The notes under the pieces are model-generated. The model was not told the DNA's origin. It was given only the letters and a program-made list of their open reading frames with translations, and did no database searches. The position numbers and the translations under genes were made by a program. Below, piece by piece: positions 42,453-50,971 of a stretch of 64,000 nt of DNA; the stretch's first letter is position 1; every line of letters starts with the position of its first letter. Source of the DNA: Bacillus pumilus (GTDB taxonomy: Bacteria; Bacillota; Bacilli; Bacillales; Bacillaceae); the NCBI GenBank assembly GCA_001938995.1, contig MKZN01000003.1, positions 186,001 through 250,000 on the forward strand, in the 5' to 3' direction.

Positions 42453-42938
42453 ATGACTAAAATAAATGATAAAAAACCATACGAACAAATGGATCAAATG
42501 AATTTAGATATCCCTCAAATTGACGAGGAAAAAACAAGAGCAAAGATGAAAAGAATGCTAGATAGATATAAAATACTTATGCTTCAAACACCAGAAGATT
42601 TCATGCCTAAAATCACAACAACTTACACCATAACACCACCGAGTTTCTCTAATCAGTTTCATTCTTCTACGGAGGATGCAGCTTTAAATAAGATGGATTG
42701 GGAAATTGAAAGAGATCAATACATGAAACGTATTCAACGCGGGATCAACCGCCTCACACAAAAAGAACGCCGCATTTTAGTCATGCTTTATATGCAAACT
42801 GAAGACATGTATGACTATGAAATATACGCTGAAATGGGTCTTAGTCAGCGCTACTACTACAGAGTAAAAAATAAAGCATATTATAGGCTGGCTTTTGCAT
42901 TGCGTGAAGAAGTGTATAAGCAGGTGGATAAATCATGA
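42453..42938 (+). CDS. ArpU-family late transcription regulator
   Basis: 161 residues. The N-terminal half has the acidic DIPQIDEEKTRAKMKRMLDRYKIL, and the C-terminal half is a sigma-like HTH (RGINRLTQKERRILVMLYMQTEDMYDYEIYAEMGLSQRYYYRVKNKAYYRLA). ArpU-type proteins sit at the early/late border and activate late genes. ATG 42453 follows AAAGGAG by eight bases; GTG 42444 overlaps that site. Stop overlaps the recombinase start by four bases. Confidence 0.85.
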   Translation: MTKINDKKPYEQMDQMNLDIPQIDEEKTRAKMKRMLDRYKILMLQTPEDFMPKITTTYTITPPSFSNQFHSSTEDAALNKMDWEIERDQYMKRIQRGINRLTQKERRILVMLYMQTEDMYDYEIYAEMGLSQRYYYRVKNKAYYRLAFALREEVYKQVDKS

Positions 42939-43477
42939 ATTTTGTACAGCCGATAAGAGATTTAGATCAAATTCATTATATGAAAAAGTATTTAGGTGAG
43001 AGGAATAAAAGAAATTTGCTGTTGTTTGTAGCCGGAATCAATTTAGGTTTGCGTATATCCGATTTACTGCAATTACGTATAAAAGATGTTAAGAATCAAT
43101 ACGTGTCTTTGAGAGAGAAAAAAACAGGCAAAGAAAAGAGAATCAAGATAAATAAAATGCTTCGCAAAGCACTAGATCAATATATTGGAGATCGTGATGA
43201 GCAAGAGTTTGTATTTAAAAGTAGAGAGGGGCTAAACAAGCCAATTAGTCGTAGTAGTGCATACATCATTTTGAGAGAGGCAGCGGAGTATGTCGGGCTT
43301 GATAGTATAGGAACGCATACACTTCGAAAAACTTTCGGTTACTGGCATTATAAAAAGTTCAAGGATGTTGCTTTATTGCAAGAAATGTTCAATCACTCAA
43401 GTCCAGACATTACATTGAGATACATTGGAATCACACAGGACACAATGGACAAAACAATGGATGATTTCGGGATATAA
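42935..43477 (+). CDS. Short tyrosine recombinase, catalytic domain only
   Basis: 180 residues that consist of a tyrosine-recombinase catalytic domain: Arg in GINLGLRISDLLQLR, Lys in KKTGKEKR, HTLRKTFG box, His in FNHSSPDITLRY and the C-terminal Tyr in that block. The N-terminal core-binding domain of true integrases is reduced. In Bacillus phages such a protein often follows arpU, ahead of the packaging genes, and is not the attachment-site integrase. It may resolve genome multimers; that is inference. ATGA overlap with arpU indicates coupling. Confidence 0.85.
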   Translation: MNFVQPIRDLDQIHYMKKYLGERNKRNLLLFVAGINLGLRISDLLQLRIKDVKNQYVSLREKKTGKEKRIKINKMLRKALDQYIGDRDEQEFVFKSREGLNKPISRSSAYIILREAAEYVGLDSIGTHTLRKTFGYWHYKKFKDVALLQEMFNHSSPDITLRYIGITQDTMDKTMDDFGI

Positions 43478-43628
43478 ACTTGAAATATCAAAAAATCTAT
43501 AAATGTTTTGGTTCTAAAGGTACGAACTTATTAACAATTTTCTATTAATCCCTCATAATTAAACTTGATTAAAATTTCCAAAAGTTTATATTAATAATAA
43601 TTAATAATTTAAGGAGTGGTGAATAAAG

Positions 43629-44714
43629 TTGATGGATGATTATGAGTTTCTTCACAATATTTTTAATTCTTTTATATCTGATAAACCTATACCACAAGAA
43701 GTGTATCATTATACAGATATTCAAGCATTTAAGGAGATTCTTAAAAATGAACTGTTTTGGATTTCTCATATTAACTTTTTAAATGATATGACTGAAATTA
43801 AGTATACTTTAGGTTTAAGCAGAGAAATAATGATTTCTTTTTGTCAAGAAAAGGAATTGAGTGAAAGTGAAACAGAGTCTATTATGAGAAATTATGACAT
43901 GTTAATTACTTTGTTTTTTGAACAGGAAAAAAAGGATTGTTACTCCCTTTCCTTTAGCACCAATCCAGATTCAAATCTACTATGGTCAAATTATTCAAAA
44001 GATGATGGCTATTGTATTAAGTTTGATTTGAATAAGTTAATTGACAGTTTTAAAGAGTCTGGATTTAATGTAATGTTTTCACAAGTTAATTACGATATTT
44101 CTCAGCAAAAAGTGTTATTGGAAAAAGTGCTAATTGGTATATTTAATACTATAAGAACAATTAGTAACAAACGAGTTGATTTAAAAGGATTTTTAGATGA
44201 ATCTTCAGCGGAGAATAAAGAAGATGCTTCAACAGCTGATTTAGAAGATGTTTTGACGGAGGAATCATCAAAGATTTTAAATGACGCTTCAGCAGCTGAT
44301 TTAGAAGATGTTTTAAAAAAAACTGCACTAATGATCTCAGAAAAGGTTTCAGCAGCTAGTTCAGACGAGATTTATAAAAAGCTCTCAGGAAAGACTTATT
44401 CGACAATCTTGTATGGTGGTTTAAATTTAATAAATTATATCTCCATCTTTTTTAAAGACGAATGTTTTTCACAAGAAGAAGAATTCAGGATAGCTATTTT
44501 TAATATAGAAACCTATAAATGCAGAATATCGAATGGGACTTTTATTCCTTATATAGAATCAAAATTTGATAAAAAAGCTGTTTCAGGTGTCAGCATTGGA
44601 CCAAAAAACAATATGGATATTAATTTGGAAGGGCTTCGCAAATTTCTCAAATTAGTGGATATTGATATTTCACCTGATGAGATTAAAAAATCACGTATAC
44701 CATATCGATTTTAA
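43629..44714 (+). CDS. DUF2971-family accessory protein
   Basis: 361 residues. The N-terminal part has the DUF2971 plan: VYHYTDIQAFKEILKNELFWISHINFLNDMTEIKY, then YSLSFSTNPDSNLLWSNYSKDDGYCIKFDL. The C-terminal part includes FFKDECFSQEEEFRIAIF. A 60-base tandem repeat is inserted in the middle. DUF2971 proteins occur in phages and defence islands and lack an established activity. AAGGAGTGGTG lies upstream; TTG 43629 and ATG 43632 are both possible starts. Very AT-rich flanks (43478-43628 hold no gene) and an own terminator point to a cargo gene. Confidence 0.7.
   Translation: MMDDYEFLHNIFNSFISDKPIPQEVYHYTDIQAFKEILKNELFWISHINFLNDMTEIKYTLGLSREIMISFCQEKELSESETESIMRNYDMLITLFFEQEKKDCYSLSFSTNPDSNLLWSNYSKDDGYCIKFDLNKLIDSFKESGFNVMFSQVNYDISQQKVLLEKVLIGIFNTIRTISNKRVDLKGFLDESSAENKEDASTADLEDVLTEESSKILNDASAADLEDVLKKTALMISEKVSAASSDEIYKKLSGKTYSTILYGGLNLINYISIFFKDECFSQEEEFRIAIFNIETYKCRISNGTFIPYIESKFDKKAVSGVSIGPKNNMDINLEGLRKFLKLVDIDISPDEIKKSRIPYRF
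44221..44400 (+). repeat. 60-bp tandem repeat, three units, inside the DUF2971 gene
   Basis: Units 44221-44280 and 44281-44340 share GCTTCARCAGCTGATTTAGA and the following AGATGTTTT; the third unit (44341-44400) is more diverged (GTTTCAGCAGCTAGTTCAGA). Each encodes 20 residues around ASxADLEDVL, keeping the frame. Confidence 0.9.
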
Positions 44715-44776
44715 TATTTTTAACCTGTTTCACTTGGAACTACATATTAAAATTTAGATCTATCTAATCTAAGCTA

Positions 44777-44810
44777 AGCTCACCTTCTAAACGGAGGTGA
44801 GTCTTTTTTC
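44777..44810 (+). terminator. Terminator after the DUF2971 gene
   Basis: GCTCACCT pairs with AGGTGAG around TCTAAACGG, followed by TCTTTTTT. The rest of the 44715-45001 gap is AT-rich and I see no gene in it. Confidence 0.8.
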
Positions 44811-45001
44811 GCGGCGTTTAATTGATTCACCATAACGAGAATATGTCCAACTTATTTCAAGGATATTGCTTAAAAGCAAGAGGGGCAAAGGATTCAGCGA
44901 TTCTCTAAGTTAGACACAATAATAGATATAGTTAATTGGTGGATAATGTGGATAAATGATATATCCAGTTATATAATGTTCTTAAAAAAGATTGGAGATT
45001 A

Positions 45002-45742
45002 ATGGTGAAAGAAAAAGTAAATGTTTTGCATTTTGTATACATTTGTATTATTGCACTTTTAATAATTGTTTCAATATTAGTATATGTATTTGGAGGTAAT
45101 GAGGATGCAGGGAATCAAGTAAATGTAATGGCCACAGGAATTTCTATTGTTCTAGGAGTTATAGCTATTTTTATGACATTAGCTGATGTTGCTGGTCAAA
45201 GGCAATCAATCACTGAAATCAAAGAAACTGCTAAGAAATTAACGGATTTTCAAGAATTAGCACAAGAAAAAATAACAGAACTGTTATTAGCATTGGAAAA
45301 GGTTGATGAATTAAAGAACACTATGAAAAATAATACATCTGAATTAAAAAACTTTACAGAGAACGTATTAAAAGAAGATCTTGAAGTACAAGGGACAATT
45401 TCAAATGAACAATTAAAAGAAATTCATTTAAAATTAAATAATAAATATAACGAACTTAGTCAACGATTCAAAAAAATTGATATGGGATCAACAAAAGATA
45501 GTAATAGCAATCAAAAAAAGAAAAGTATTTTGAAGTTTAGGGAATGGGTTAAAGCCACTTTTCCAGAAAGCGATACAGAAGATTATAGTGCTTTTCTTGA
45601 TGAAGTGTATAATTCTTTTAATATTGCTGAGATAAAATTTATATTACCCTATTTAAGGGAAAGTGGAGTTATTTATACATACGATAATAGCAAAGTTGTT
45701 GACGTAAAATATATCAAGAATGTCCCGCCACAATATTTATAA
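45002..45742 (+). CDS. Two-span membrane protein with coiled coil, unknown
   Basis: 246 residues. Two membrane helices (about 9-30 and 42-63) are followed by a long coiled coil (about 70-155; EIKETAKKLTDFQELAQEKI...) and a C-terminal globular region (about 175-246; FREWVKATFPESDTEDYSAF). No family recognised. TTGGAG stands five bases before the ATG. Monocistronic, between the DUF2971 gene and the late operon, hence a cargo gene; a membrane-linked superinfection or defence role is possible but unproven. Confidence 0.65.
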   Translation: MVKEKVNVLHFVYICIIALLIIVSILVYVFGGNEDAGNQVNVMATGISIVLGVIAIFMTLADVAGQRQSITEIKETAKKLTDFQELAQEKITELLLALEKVDELKNTMKNNTSELKNFTENVLKEDLEVQGTISNEQLKEIHLKLNNKYNELSQRFKKIDMGSTKDSNSNQKKKSILKFREWVKATFPESDTEDYSAFLDEVYNSFNIAEIKFILPYLRESGVIYTYDNSKVVDVKYIKNVPPQYL

Positions 45743-45827
45743 AATGGCACACTTTTGGCACGATTTTGGCAAAGCATTTTGTCTGAGAGTAGTTATGATG
45801 GTATTAGGTGATAAATTGAGAGCGGCT

Positions 45828-45851
45828 TCCATTGCAGAGGTCGTTTTTTCG
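45828..45851 (+). terminator. Weak terminator/attenuator at the start of the late region
   Basis: AGCGGCTTC can pair with GAGGTCGTT (three G-U pairs), followed by TTTTTTC. The 45743-45920 gap holds no gene; TATGAT at 45795 is a possible late -10. Confidence 0.5.
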
Positions 45852-45920
45852 TTCGACAAAATTTGCAAATGATTCTAATTGCCCATCTCTTGCCGATAAA
45901 AAAGAGGAGGTGAGAAAATT

Positions 45921-46262
45921 ATGAATGATTTAGAACAGAGACTACAAATGATTGAATTTAGACAAGAATTGCTTTTTCAGAATGACGGTTTCTCAAGATT
46001 GGTGTATGAATATGATTTAACAAGAGAACAGAGAGACAAGTTTTATGATTTGATGGAGTTATACTCAAAAAGAATTACTGACGGAGAAAAAGTTAGTCAC
46101 CATTCTTTTGAACAAGAAGTATATGAAATTACACCACAAAACGATAATAACTATCATTTTGTAGAGTTCATTACAAAAGAGTTATTTGAAGCAGGCCGTT
46201 GGGAAATAGTATTCAAAGCTTTATACGGAAAAACACCTAAATACAAAAATCTGTTTGAATAA
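45921..46262 (+). CDS. DUF1878-like protein
   Basis: 113 residues, helical throughout (NDLEQRLQMIEFRQELLFQN, YDLTREQRDKFYDLMELYSK, YHFVEFITKELFEAGRWEIV). It resembles DUF1878, a small Bacillus and phage family without known function. AAGAGGAGGTGAGAAAATT is a very strong ribosome binding site. Terminator directly after. Confidence 0.65.
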   Translation: MNDLEQRLQMIEFRQELLFQNDGFSRLVYEYDLTREQRDKFYDLMELYSKRITDGEKVSHHSFEQEVYEITPQNDNNYHFVEFITKELFEAGRWEIVFKALYGKTPKYKNLFE

Positions 46263-46264
46263 TT

Positions 46265-46292
46265 AAAGCATCCTTCGGGGTGCTTTTTATTT
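46265..46292 (+). terminator. Terminator after the DUF1878-like gene
   Basis: AAAGCATCC-TTCG-GGGTGCTTT tetraloop hairpin followed by TTATTTT. Confidence 0.85.
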
Positions 46293-46308
46293 TGGGGAGG
46301 GACACAAC

Positions 46309-46665
46309 GTGGACAACTCACTCAGGGAACTAATCATTAACACAGCAATTGGACACGCAATAAGGACAGACCAATTGTATAACGGACTTAAAGCCCTTAA
46401 TAAAAGGGGATGCATATGGACAGATGGGGAGATCATCAGGGGGTTAGGCTTGCTTGGTTCTTACGGTTTGAGGGGCAGGCAAGCTATAGACAGCCTCCTG
46501 CATGTCAGCCAGACTCTGTCCTATGAATCAGCGCGCTCCTATCTAGCCTCATATCAAAGGCAGTACAGGGAGTTTTATGCCGTGCAGAAAGTGGGACGTC
46601 TTCATGCCTTTGTTTTGTTTGCGATGATAGATGAGAAAAAAGCTGGTGAATCAGATGCCACCTAA
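46309..46665 (+). CDS. Unknown 118-residue phage protein before the HNH gene
   Basis: GTG start nine bases after GGGGAGGGA. The product (DNSLRELIINTAIGHAIRTD..., GIIRGLGLLGSYGLRGRQAI-like middle) is helical with no recognised domain. It is richer in GC than the accessory genes before it. Its end overlaps the HNH gene start by 11 bases, so it belongs to the packaging transcript. Confidence 0.7.
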   Translation: MDNSLRELIINTAIGHAIRTDQLYNGLKALNKRGCIWTDGEIIRGLGLLGSYGLRGRQAIDSLLHVSQTLSYESARSYLASYQRQYREFYAVQKVGRLHAFVLFAMIDEKKAGESDAT

Positions 46666-47020
46666 ACCATTGAGAGAATGTAAGGTGCGAGGGTGCAGGG
46701 AGTTAACAAGGGATGGTTATTGTCCTACTCATGCTGATGGTAAGCAGCAGGAAGCGAAGTATTACAACAAACATGTTCGAGATAAACAATCAACAAGTTT
46801 TTATAAATCTAGAGAATGGAAACAGACAAGACAACTTGTTCTATTGCGAGACAATCACCTTTGTCAAAGCTGTTTAAAACAAGGTCGTGTCGTACCTGCT
46901 GTCATGGTTCATCACATAGTGGAGCTAAAACAGGATTGGAACAAACGATTAGATTTAAATAACCTCGAAAGCATGTGTAATAGCTGTCACAACAAGGTTC
47001 ATGGTAAGCGAGGGTCATAG
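46655..47020 (+). CDS. HNH endonuclease (packaging-associated)
   Basis: 121 residues. N-terminal C-x-x-x-x-C pairs (CKVRGCRELTRDGYCPTH) form a probable zinc knuckle; FYKSREWKQTRQLVLLRDNHLCQSCLKQG and VMVHHIVELKQDWNKRLDLNNLESMCNSCHNKVH make the HNH beta-beta-alpha metal site. HNH proteins directly before terminase genes support cos cleavage in HK97-like phages. ATG 46655 follows CTGGTGA; an ATG eight codons earlier is possible. Confidence 0.9.
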   Translation: MPPKPLRECKVRGCRELTRDGYCPTHADGKQQEAKYYNKHVRDKQSTSFYKSREWKQTRQLVLLRDNHLCQSCLKQGRVVPAVMVHHIVELKQDWNKRLDLNNLESMCNSCHNKVHGKRGS

Positions 47021-47040
47021 TACCCCCCGGCATTAAATCC
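47021..47040. other. Candidate cos site between HNH and terminase genes
   Basis: A C6GG run (47023-47030) directly after the HNH stop stands in the 227-base non-coding gap before terS, where cos sites of HNH/P27-terminase phages lie. No cut position can be read from sequence. Confidence 0.35.
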
Positions 47041-47122
47041 CTAGAAAACCGCTTCGTGAAGATCGGTGAGCTGTCGTCTACAAACAAACACCGCTTTTCA
47101 AAGTTTCCGAAAACACGAAAAA

Positions 47123-47148
47123 CCCCCTCGGTGAAAATACCGAGAGGG
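47123..47148 (+). repeat. Hairpin in the HNH-terS gap
   Basis: CCC-C-CTCGGT and ACCGAG-A-GGG pair around GAAAAT with one mismatch; no T tract. It may be a terminase recognition structure or a weak terminator. Confidence 0.55.
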
Positions 47149-47247
47149 CTTGATACGACTGGTTTTGTTGTTATTTCGATCATATCATGATTTTTCTCAA
47201 AAACAAGCAAAAATTATAAAAAATTGAAATGGAATGAGGTGAAAAAT

Positions 47248-47760
47248 ATGCCGAGGCCTGCAAAATCCGCAACGCTTCAATTAATACAAGGTAACCCAAA
47301 CAAGAAAAATACTGACGAGTTGGCAATGCGTGCTGAACAAGAACAGAAAATGAAAATGCGGTCAGATAATATTAAACCACCCACTTGGCTAGATAAGGTT
47401 GCTAAAAAGGAATTCAAACGGATTGCTGAGTTATTAAAAGAAGTTGAAATTATAACGGAGGCAGACGTCAGCATGTTGGCCGCCTATTGTAATGCCTATT
47501 CACAATACATTTCAATTACTAAGGTGATTGAAAATGATGGAATCATGGTCCATAAGGAAGGTTTTGATGAGGATGGGAATCCAATTGAGTTAATTGGTGA
47601 AGAGCATCCTTTATTGAAACGACAAAAGAATTTCTTTGATCAAATGAAGTCGGCAGCAAATGATTTTGGTCTTACTCCATCAGCGCGTGCAAAACTAGCG
47701 ATCACCAAAACTCAGGAAATCATGGAAAAGACTGCTGCAGAAAAGGAGTTTAATATATGA
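47248..47760 (+). CDS. Terminase small subunit, P27 family
   Basis: 170 residues. N-terminal PRPAKSATLQLIQGNPNKKN is the P27 hallmark; DNIKPPTWLDKVAKKEFKRI and LTPSARAKLAI follow. It recognises the packaging site and activates the large subunit. GAGGTGAAAAAT precedes ATG 47248; eight upstream codons in frame are outside the family. It overlaps terL by four bases. Confidence 0.93.
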   Translation: MPRPAKSATLQLIQGNPNKKNTDELAMRAEQEQKMKMRSDNIKPPTWLDKVAKKEFKRIAELLKEVEIITEADVSMLAAYCNAYSQYISITKVIENDGIMVHKEGFDEDGNPIELIGEEHPLLKRQKNFFDQMKSAANDFGLTPSARAKLAITKTQEIMEKTAAEKEFNI

Positions 47761-49469
47761 AGACTATCAAACAATTCATGATTGACTATTCACGTGATGT
47801 ACTATCAGGTGAAATTGTGGCATGTCAAAAACACCAATGGGCTTGTGAACGTTATTTGAAGGATGTTGAAAGAGAAGGAACAGCAGATTTTCCCTATTTC
47901 TTTGATGATGAGAAGGCAAGGCGCTTTCTATTTTGGATGACACAGTTTAAGCATTCAAAGGGTCCTTTGCAGGGAGAGAATATTGTACCTGAACCGATTC
48001 AGATTTTTATTTTCGGTAATATTTACGGTTGGGTACATAAAGAAACAGGTTACAGGAGATTTAAAAAAGCTTATTGGCAAGTAGGTCGTAAAAATGCTAA
48101 AACACAAAGCCTTGCTTGTGTTGGATCATACGAGGCATTTGCAAACGATGAATACATGTCCGAGGTGTATATTGGTGCAACAAAAACCGAGCAAGCCAAG
48201 ATATGCTGGAATGAAATTAAAGCTCAAATCAGCAAGTGCGATCTGCTTAATTTACCAGAAAAGAAGTACCGGGTAGCCTATGGTCAAATAGAACACTTTA
48301 AAACATTATCAAAGATTGAAGCATTATCTAAAGATGCAGGGAAAACTGGGGATGGGTTTTCGCCTCAGTGCGGTATCATAGATGAGTACCATGCACATAA
48401 AACATCTGAAATTTATGATGTACTTTCTTCTGGTATGGCCGCAAGAGCGCAACCACTTATGATGATCATTACTACCGCAGGTTTTGAATTAAACAATCCA
48501 GCTTATCGTGTGGAATATCAATATGTATCAAATATTCTTGATCCAAACAGAGTAGAAGAGAATGAGCAATATTTTATCATGGTTAATGAGCTAGATCCCG
48601 ATGATGATATTAAGGATGAACGTAATTGGATAAAGGCCAATCCTATTGTGGCAGCGAATGAAAATGGATTAAATTATCTACGCGGAGAGCTAGAAGTGGC
48701 ACTCGCAGTTCCAGAGAAAATGCGTAATTTCTTAACAAAAAACATGAACATTTGGGTCAATATGCGTGATGGTGGATACATGGATATGAACGCATGGAAT
48801 GAATGTGGGAATAGAGACAGTCTACCTGATTTACAAGGTAAAGAGTGCTATGTAGGAATCGACTTGTCAAAACGAATCGACTTAACTGCGGTTAGTTTTG
48901 AGTTTCAACTAGAAAACGGAATGTATTATGTTACTTCTCATGGCTTTATGCCGGAAGATACATTTCACGAGAGAACGAAAACTGATAAGGTACCTTATGA
49001 TCTATGGGTCAAGAAAGGTTGGCTAACTCTAACGGATGGGGCTGTAGTTGATTATGATTATATCCGTGCATACATCAAGAGAATGGAAAAGGATCAAAGT
49101 TGGAAGATCAAAGAAATTGGTTATGACCCGTACAACGCAACACAATTTGCACAACAAATGGAATCAGATGGCTACGTTATGATCGAGATTAGACAAGGGG
49201 TACAAACCTTATCCGAGCCGACAAAAGATTTTCGTGAGAAAGTCAAAGCGCGAAAAATCATTCATGATAATAACGATCTTTTAACTTGGGCTATGGGGAA
49301 TGCTGTCACAAAAATAGACGCTCAAGAGAACATCATGCTTGATAAATCAAAATCCTCACAACGGATTGATCCTGCTGCTGCACTTATAAACGCTCATGTA
49401 AGAGCTAGTCAAGTAGATCAGTCATTTGATTTGAACGAATATATCCAGTCTGGGCAATTTAGTTTTTAG
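47757..49469 (+). CDS. Terminase large subunit
   Basis: 570 residues. ATPase domain: Walker A-like GRKNAKTQSLACVGSYE (about 110-126), Walker B CGIIDEYHAHKTSE (about 204-217) and the ITTAGFE coupling motif. Nuclease domain: CYVGIDLSKRIDLTAV (about 362-377; metal Asp), EIGYDPYNATQFAQQM and LLTWAMGNAVTK. It translocates and cuts phage DNA at the portal. Length and motifs fit HK97-type TerL (Terminase_1). Confidence 0.96.
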   Translation: MKTIKQFMIDYSRDVLSGEIVACQKHQWACERYLKDVEREGTADFPYFFDDEKARRFLFWMTQFKHSKGPLQGENIVPEPIQIFIFGNIYGWVHKETGYRRFKKAYWQVGRKNAKTQSLACVGSYEAFANDEYMSEVYIGATKTEQAKICWNEIKAQISKCDLLNLPEKKYRVAYGQIEHFKTLSKIEALSKDAGKTGDGFSPQCGIIDEYHAHKTSEIYDVLSSGMAARAQPLMMIITTAGFELNNPAYRVEYQYVSNILDPNRVEENEQYFIMVNELDPDDDIKDERNWIKANPIVAANENGLNYLRGELEVALAVPEKMRNFLTKNMNIWVNMRDGGYMDMNAWNECGNRDSLPDLQGKECYVGIDLSKRIDLTAVSFEFQLENGMYYVTSHGFMPEDTFHERTKTDKVPYDLWVKKGWLTLTDGAVVDYDYIRAYIKRMEKDQSWKIKEIGYDPYNATQFAQQMESDGYVMIEIRQGVQTLSEPTKDFREKVKARKIIHDNNDLLTWAMGNAVTKIDAQENIMLDKSKSSQRIDPAAALINAHVRASQVDQSFDLNEYIQSGQFSF

Positions 49470-49484
49470 AAGGGGAGCTATTGA

Positions 49485-49679
49485 ATGAAAGAATGGTCAA
49501 AATACTTGGAAGATGTTTTCCTTATACTTGGAATGGTTTTGATAGCAACTGCATGTTTTAGAATTTCTGTAAACACCGGGCTTTTCGTCTCAGGTGTTTT
49601 TTTCGTTTTCACGGCTTTTTTAATTAGCAGAATCACCCTGAATCAAAATAAAGCAGATGAAATAGACAGGGGTGAATGA
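49485..49679 (+). CDS. Small membrane protein between terL and portal, DUF1056-like
   Basis: 64 residues with two hydrophobic helices (about 8-27 and 30-49). Small proteins of this kind lie between terL and portal in many Gram-positive siphophages. AGAAGGGGAGC precedes the ATG; the end overlaps the portal start (ATGA). Function unknown. Confidence 0.65.
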   Translation: MKEWSKYLEDVFLILGMVLIATACFRISVNTGLFVSGVFFVFTAFLISRITLNQNKADEIDRGE

Positions 49680-50971
49680 ATTTGTTATTACGAGGACGAC
49701 CAAAGATTGAAAATCGTGTAGCGGAAGAAGATAGCGGTTCTTTATTAAGTCCTGCTAAGTGGTTTCGTAACATATTCGCAGGTGTTGAAACATCATCAGG
49801 CGAACATGTTTCTTCGGAAAATGCAATTTTACATCCAGATGTATATGCTTGCGTGAAAGTACTTGCCGAGGATGCAGCAAAACTGCCAATAAAATTGTTT
49901 CAGAGCAAAGAAGGAAGCGTAAAGACTATTCAAAACGACATTAGTAGAATGATTTTGCATAAGGTAAACCCGTATATGACCAGCTTTACGTGGAAAGCTC
50001 TTGTCATGTTGAGAATGGCAACCTGGGGGAACAGCTACAATCGTCTTGTCTATAATCGTGATGGTGATGTCGAAGCCATTTATCCACTAAATCCCGAGTC
50101 AACGAATACAAATATAGATCCTGATTCGGGGAAGGTTTGGTACTCAACCACAATCAATGGTAAGTATGTTGAACTGCACTATCACGAAGTATTGCACTTC
50201 AAGAACCTATCTTTAGATGGCATCGTAGGTCAAACGCCTATATCTGTTATTCGAGATAATATCGGATCAAATAGGGCTGCCACAAAATTCAATGCTAAGT
50301 TTTACAAAAATGGTGGGGCACCATTTGGTGTAATCAAAACACCATCTTTGTTGAATAGAGAAAGTAAGAAGGTTCTTAGAGATGATTGGGAAGAAGTTAA
50401 CGCAGGTCAATCCATTGCGGTGCTTGATGCGGGTCTTGATTATTCACAAGTAACAATGCCTATGAAAGATGCTCAATTCATTGAATCAATGAAATGGAAT
50501 CGTCAGCAAATAGCCTCCATCTATAAAGTGCCACCTCATAAAATTGGAGAATTGGACCGAGCGACCTTTTCGAATATCGAGCAACAGTCTTTGGATTACG
50601 TGAAAACAACCCTGCAACCGATCGTGACAAATATTGAACAAGAATTGAACGATAAAATCCTTACTCCTTCTCAATTAAAAGAGGGATTTTATTTTAAATT
50701 CAATTTGGAAACAGAATTGCGTGGAGACAGTAAAACAAGGGCTGAATTTTACGAAGTCATGCAACGTGTAGGAGCATTCACAATTAATAAAATCCTAGAA
50801 AAAGAGGATATGACAGGTATTGGAGAAATCGGAGACGAGCATTTTGGCAATTTAAACTTAGTTCCCCTTTCAATCATGAAAGAATACCAATTAAGCAGGG
50901 TGAGTAAGAAGAATTTGAAAGGGGGTGACGGAGATGAAAAAGAAGTATTGGAACATGAAACCACTGAATGA
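49676..50971 (+). CDS. Portal protein (HK97 type)
   Basis: 431 residues of the HK97 portal family. Conserved parts are AILHPDVYACVKVLAEDAAKLP (about 50-71), HEVLHFKNLSLDGIVGQTPI, and FIESMKWNRQQIASIYKVPPHKIG with FSNIEQQSLDYVKTTLQPI. Twelve copies make the DNA channel at the capsid vertex. Its 3' end overlaps the protease gene by 38 bases. Confidence 0.95.
   Translation: MNLLLRGRPKIENRVAEEDSGSLLSPAKWFRNIFAGVETSSGEHVSSENAILHPDVYACVKVLAEDAAKLPIKLFQSKEGSVKTIQNDISRMILHKVNPYMTSFTWKALVMLRMATWGNSYNRLVYNRDGDVEAIYPLNPESTNTNIDPDSGKVWYSTTINGKYVELHYHEVLHFKNLSLDGIVGQTPISVIRDNIGSNRAATKFNAKFYKNGGAPFGVIKTPSLLNRESKKVLRDDWEEVNAGQSIAVLDAGLDYSQVTMPMKDAQFIESMKWNRQQIASIYKVPPHKIGELDRATFSNIEQQSLDYVKTTLQPIVTNIEQELNDKILTPSQLKEGFYFKFNLETELRGDSKTRAEFYEVMQRVGAFTINKILEKEDMTGIGEIGDEHFGNLNLVPLSIMKEYQLSRVSKKNLKGGDGDEKEVLEHETTE

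Noticed and set aside
42935-43477. Tyrosine recombinase as the prophage integrase
   Set aside because: It lacks the core-binding domain, is far from attL and sits at the early/late border as in phages that have another integrase; kept only as an alternative.
46902-47210. 102-codon minus-strand frame over the HNH gene end and cos gap
   Set aside because: Shadow of the HNH gene and non-coding DNA; no ribosome binding site or protein-like domain.
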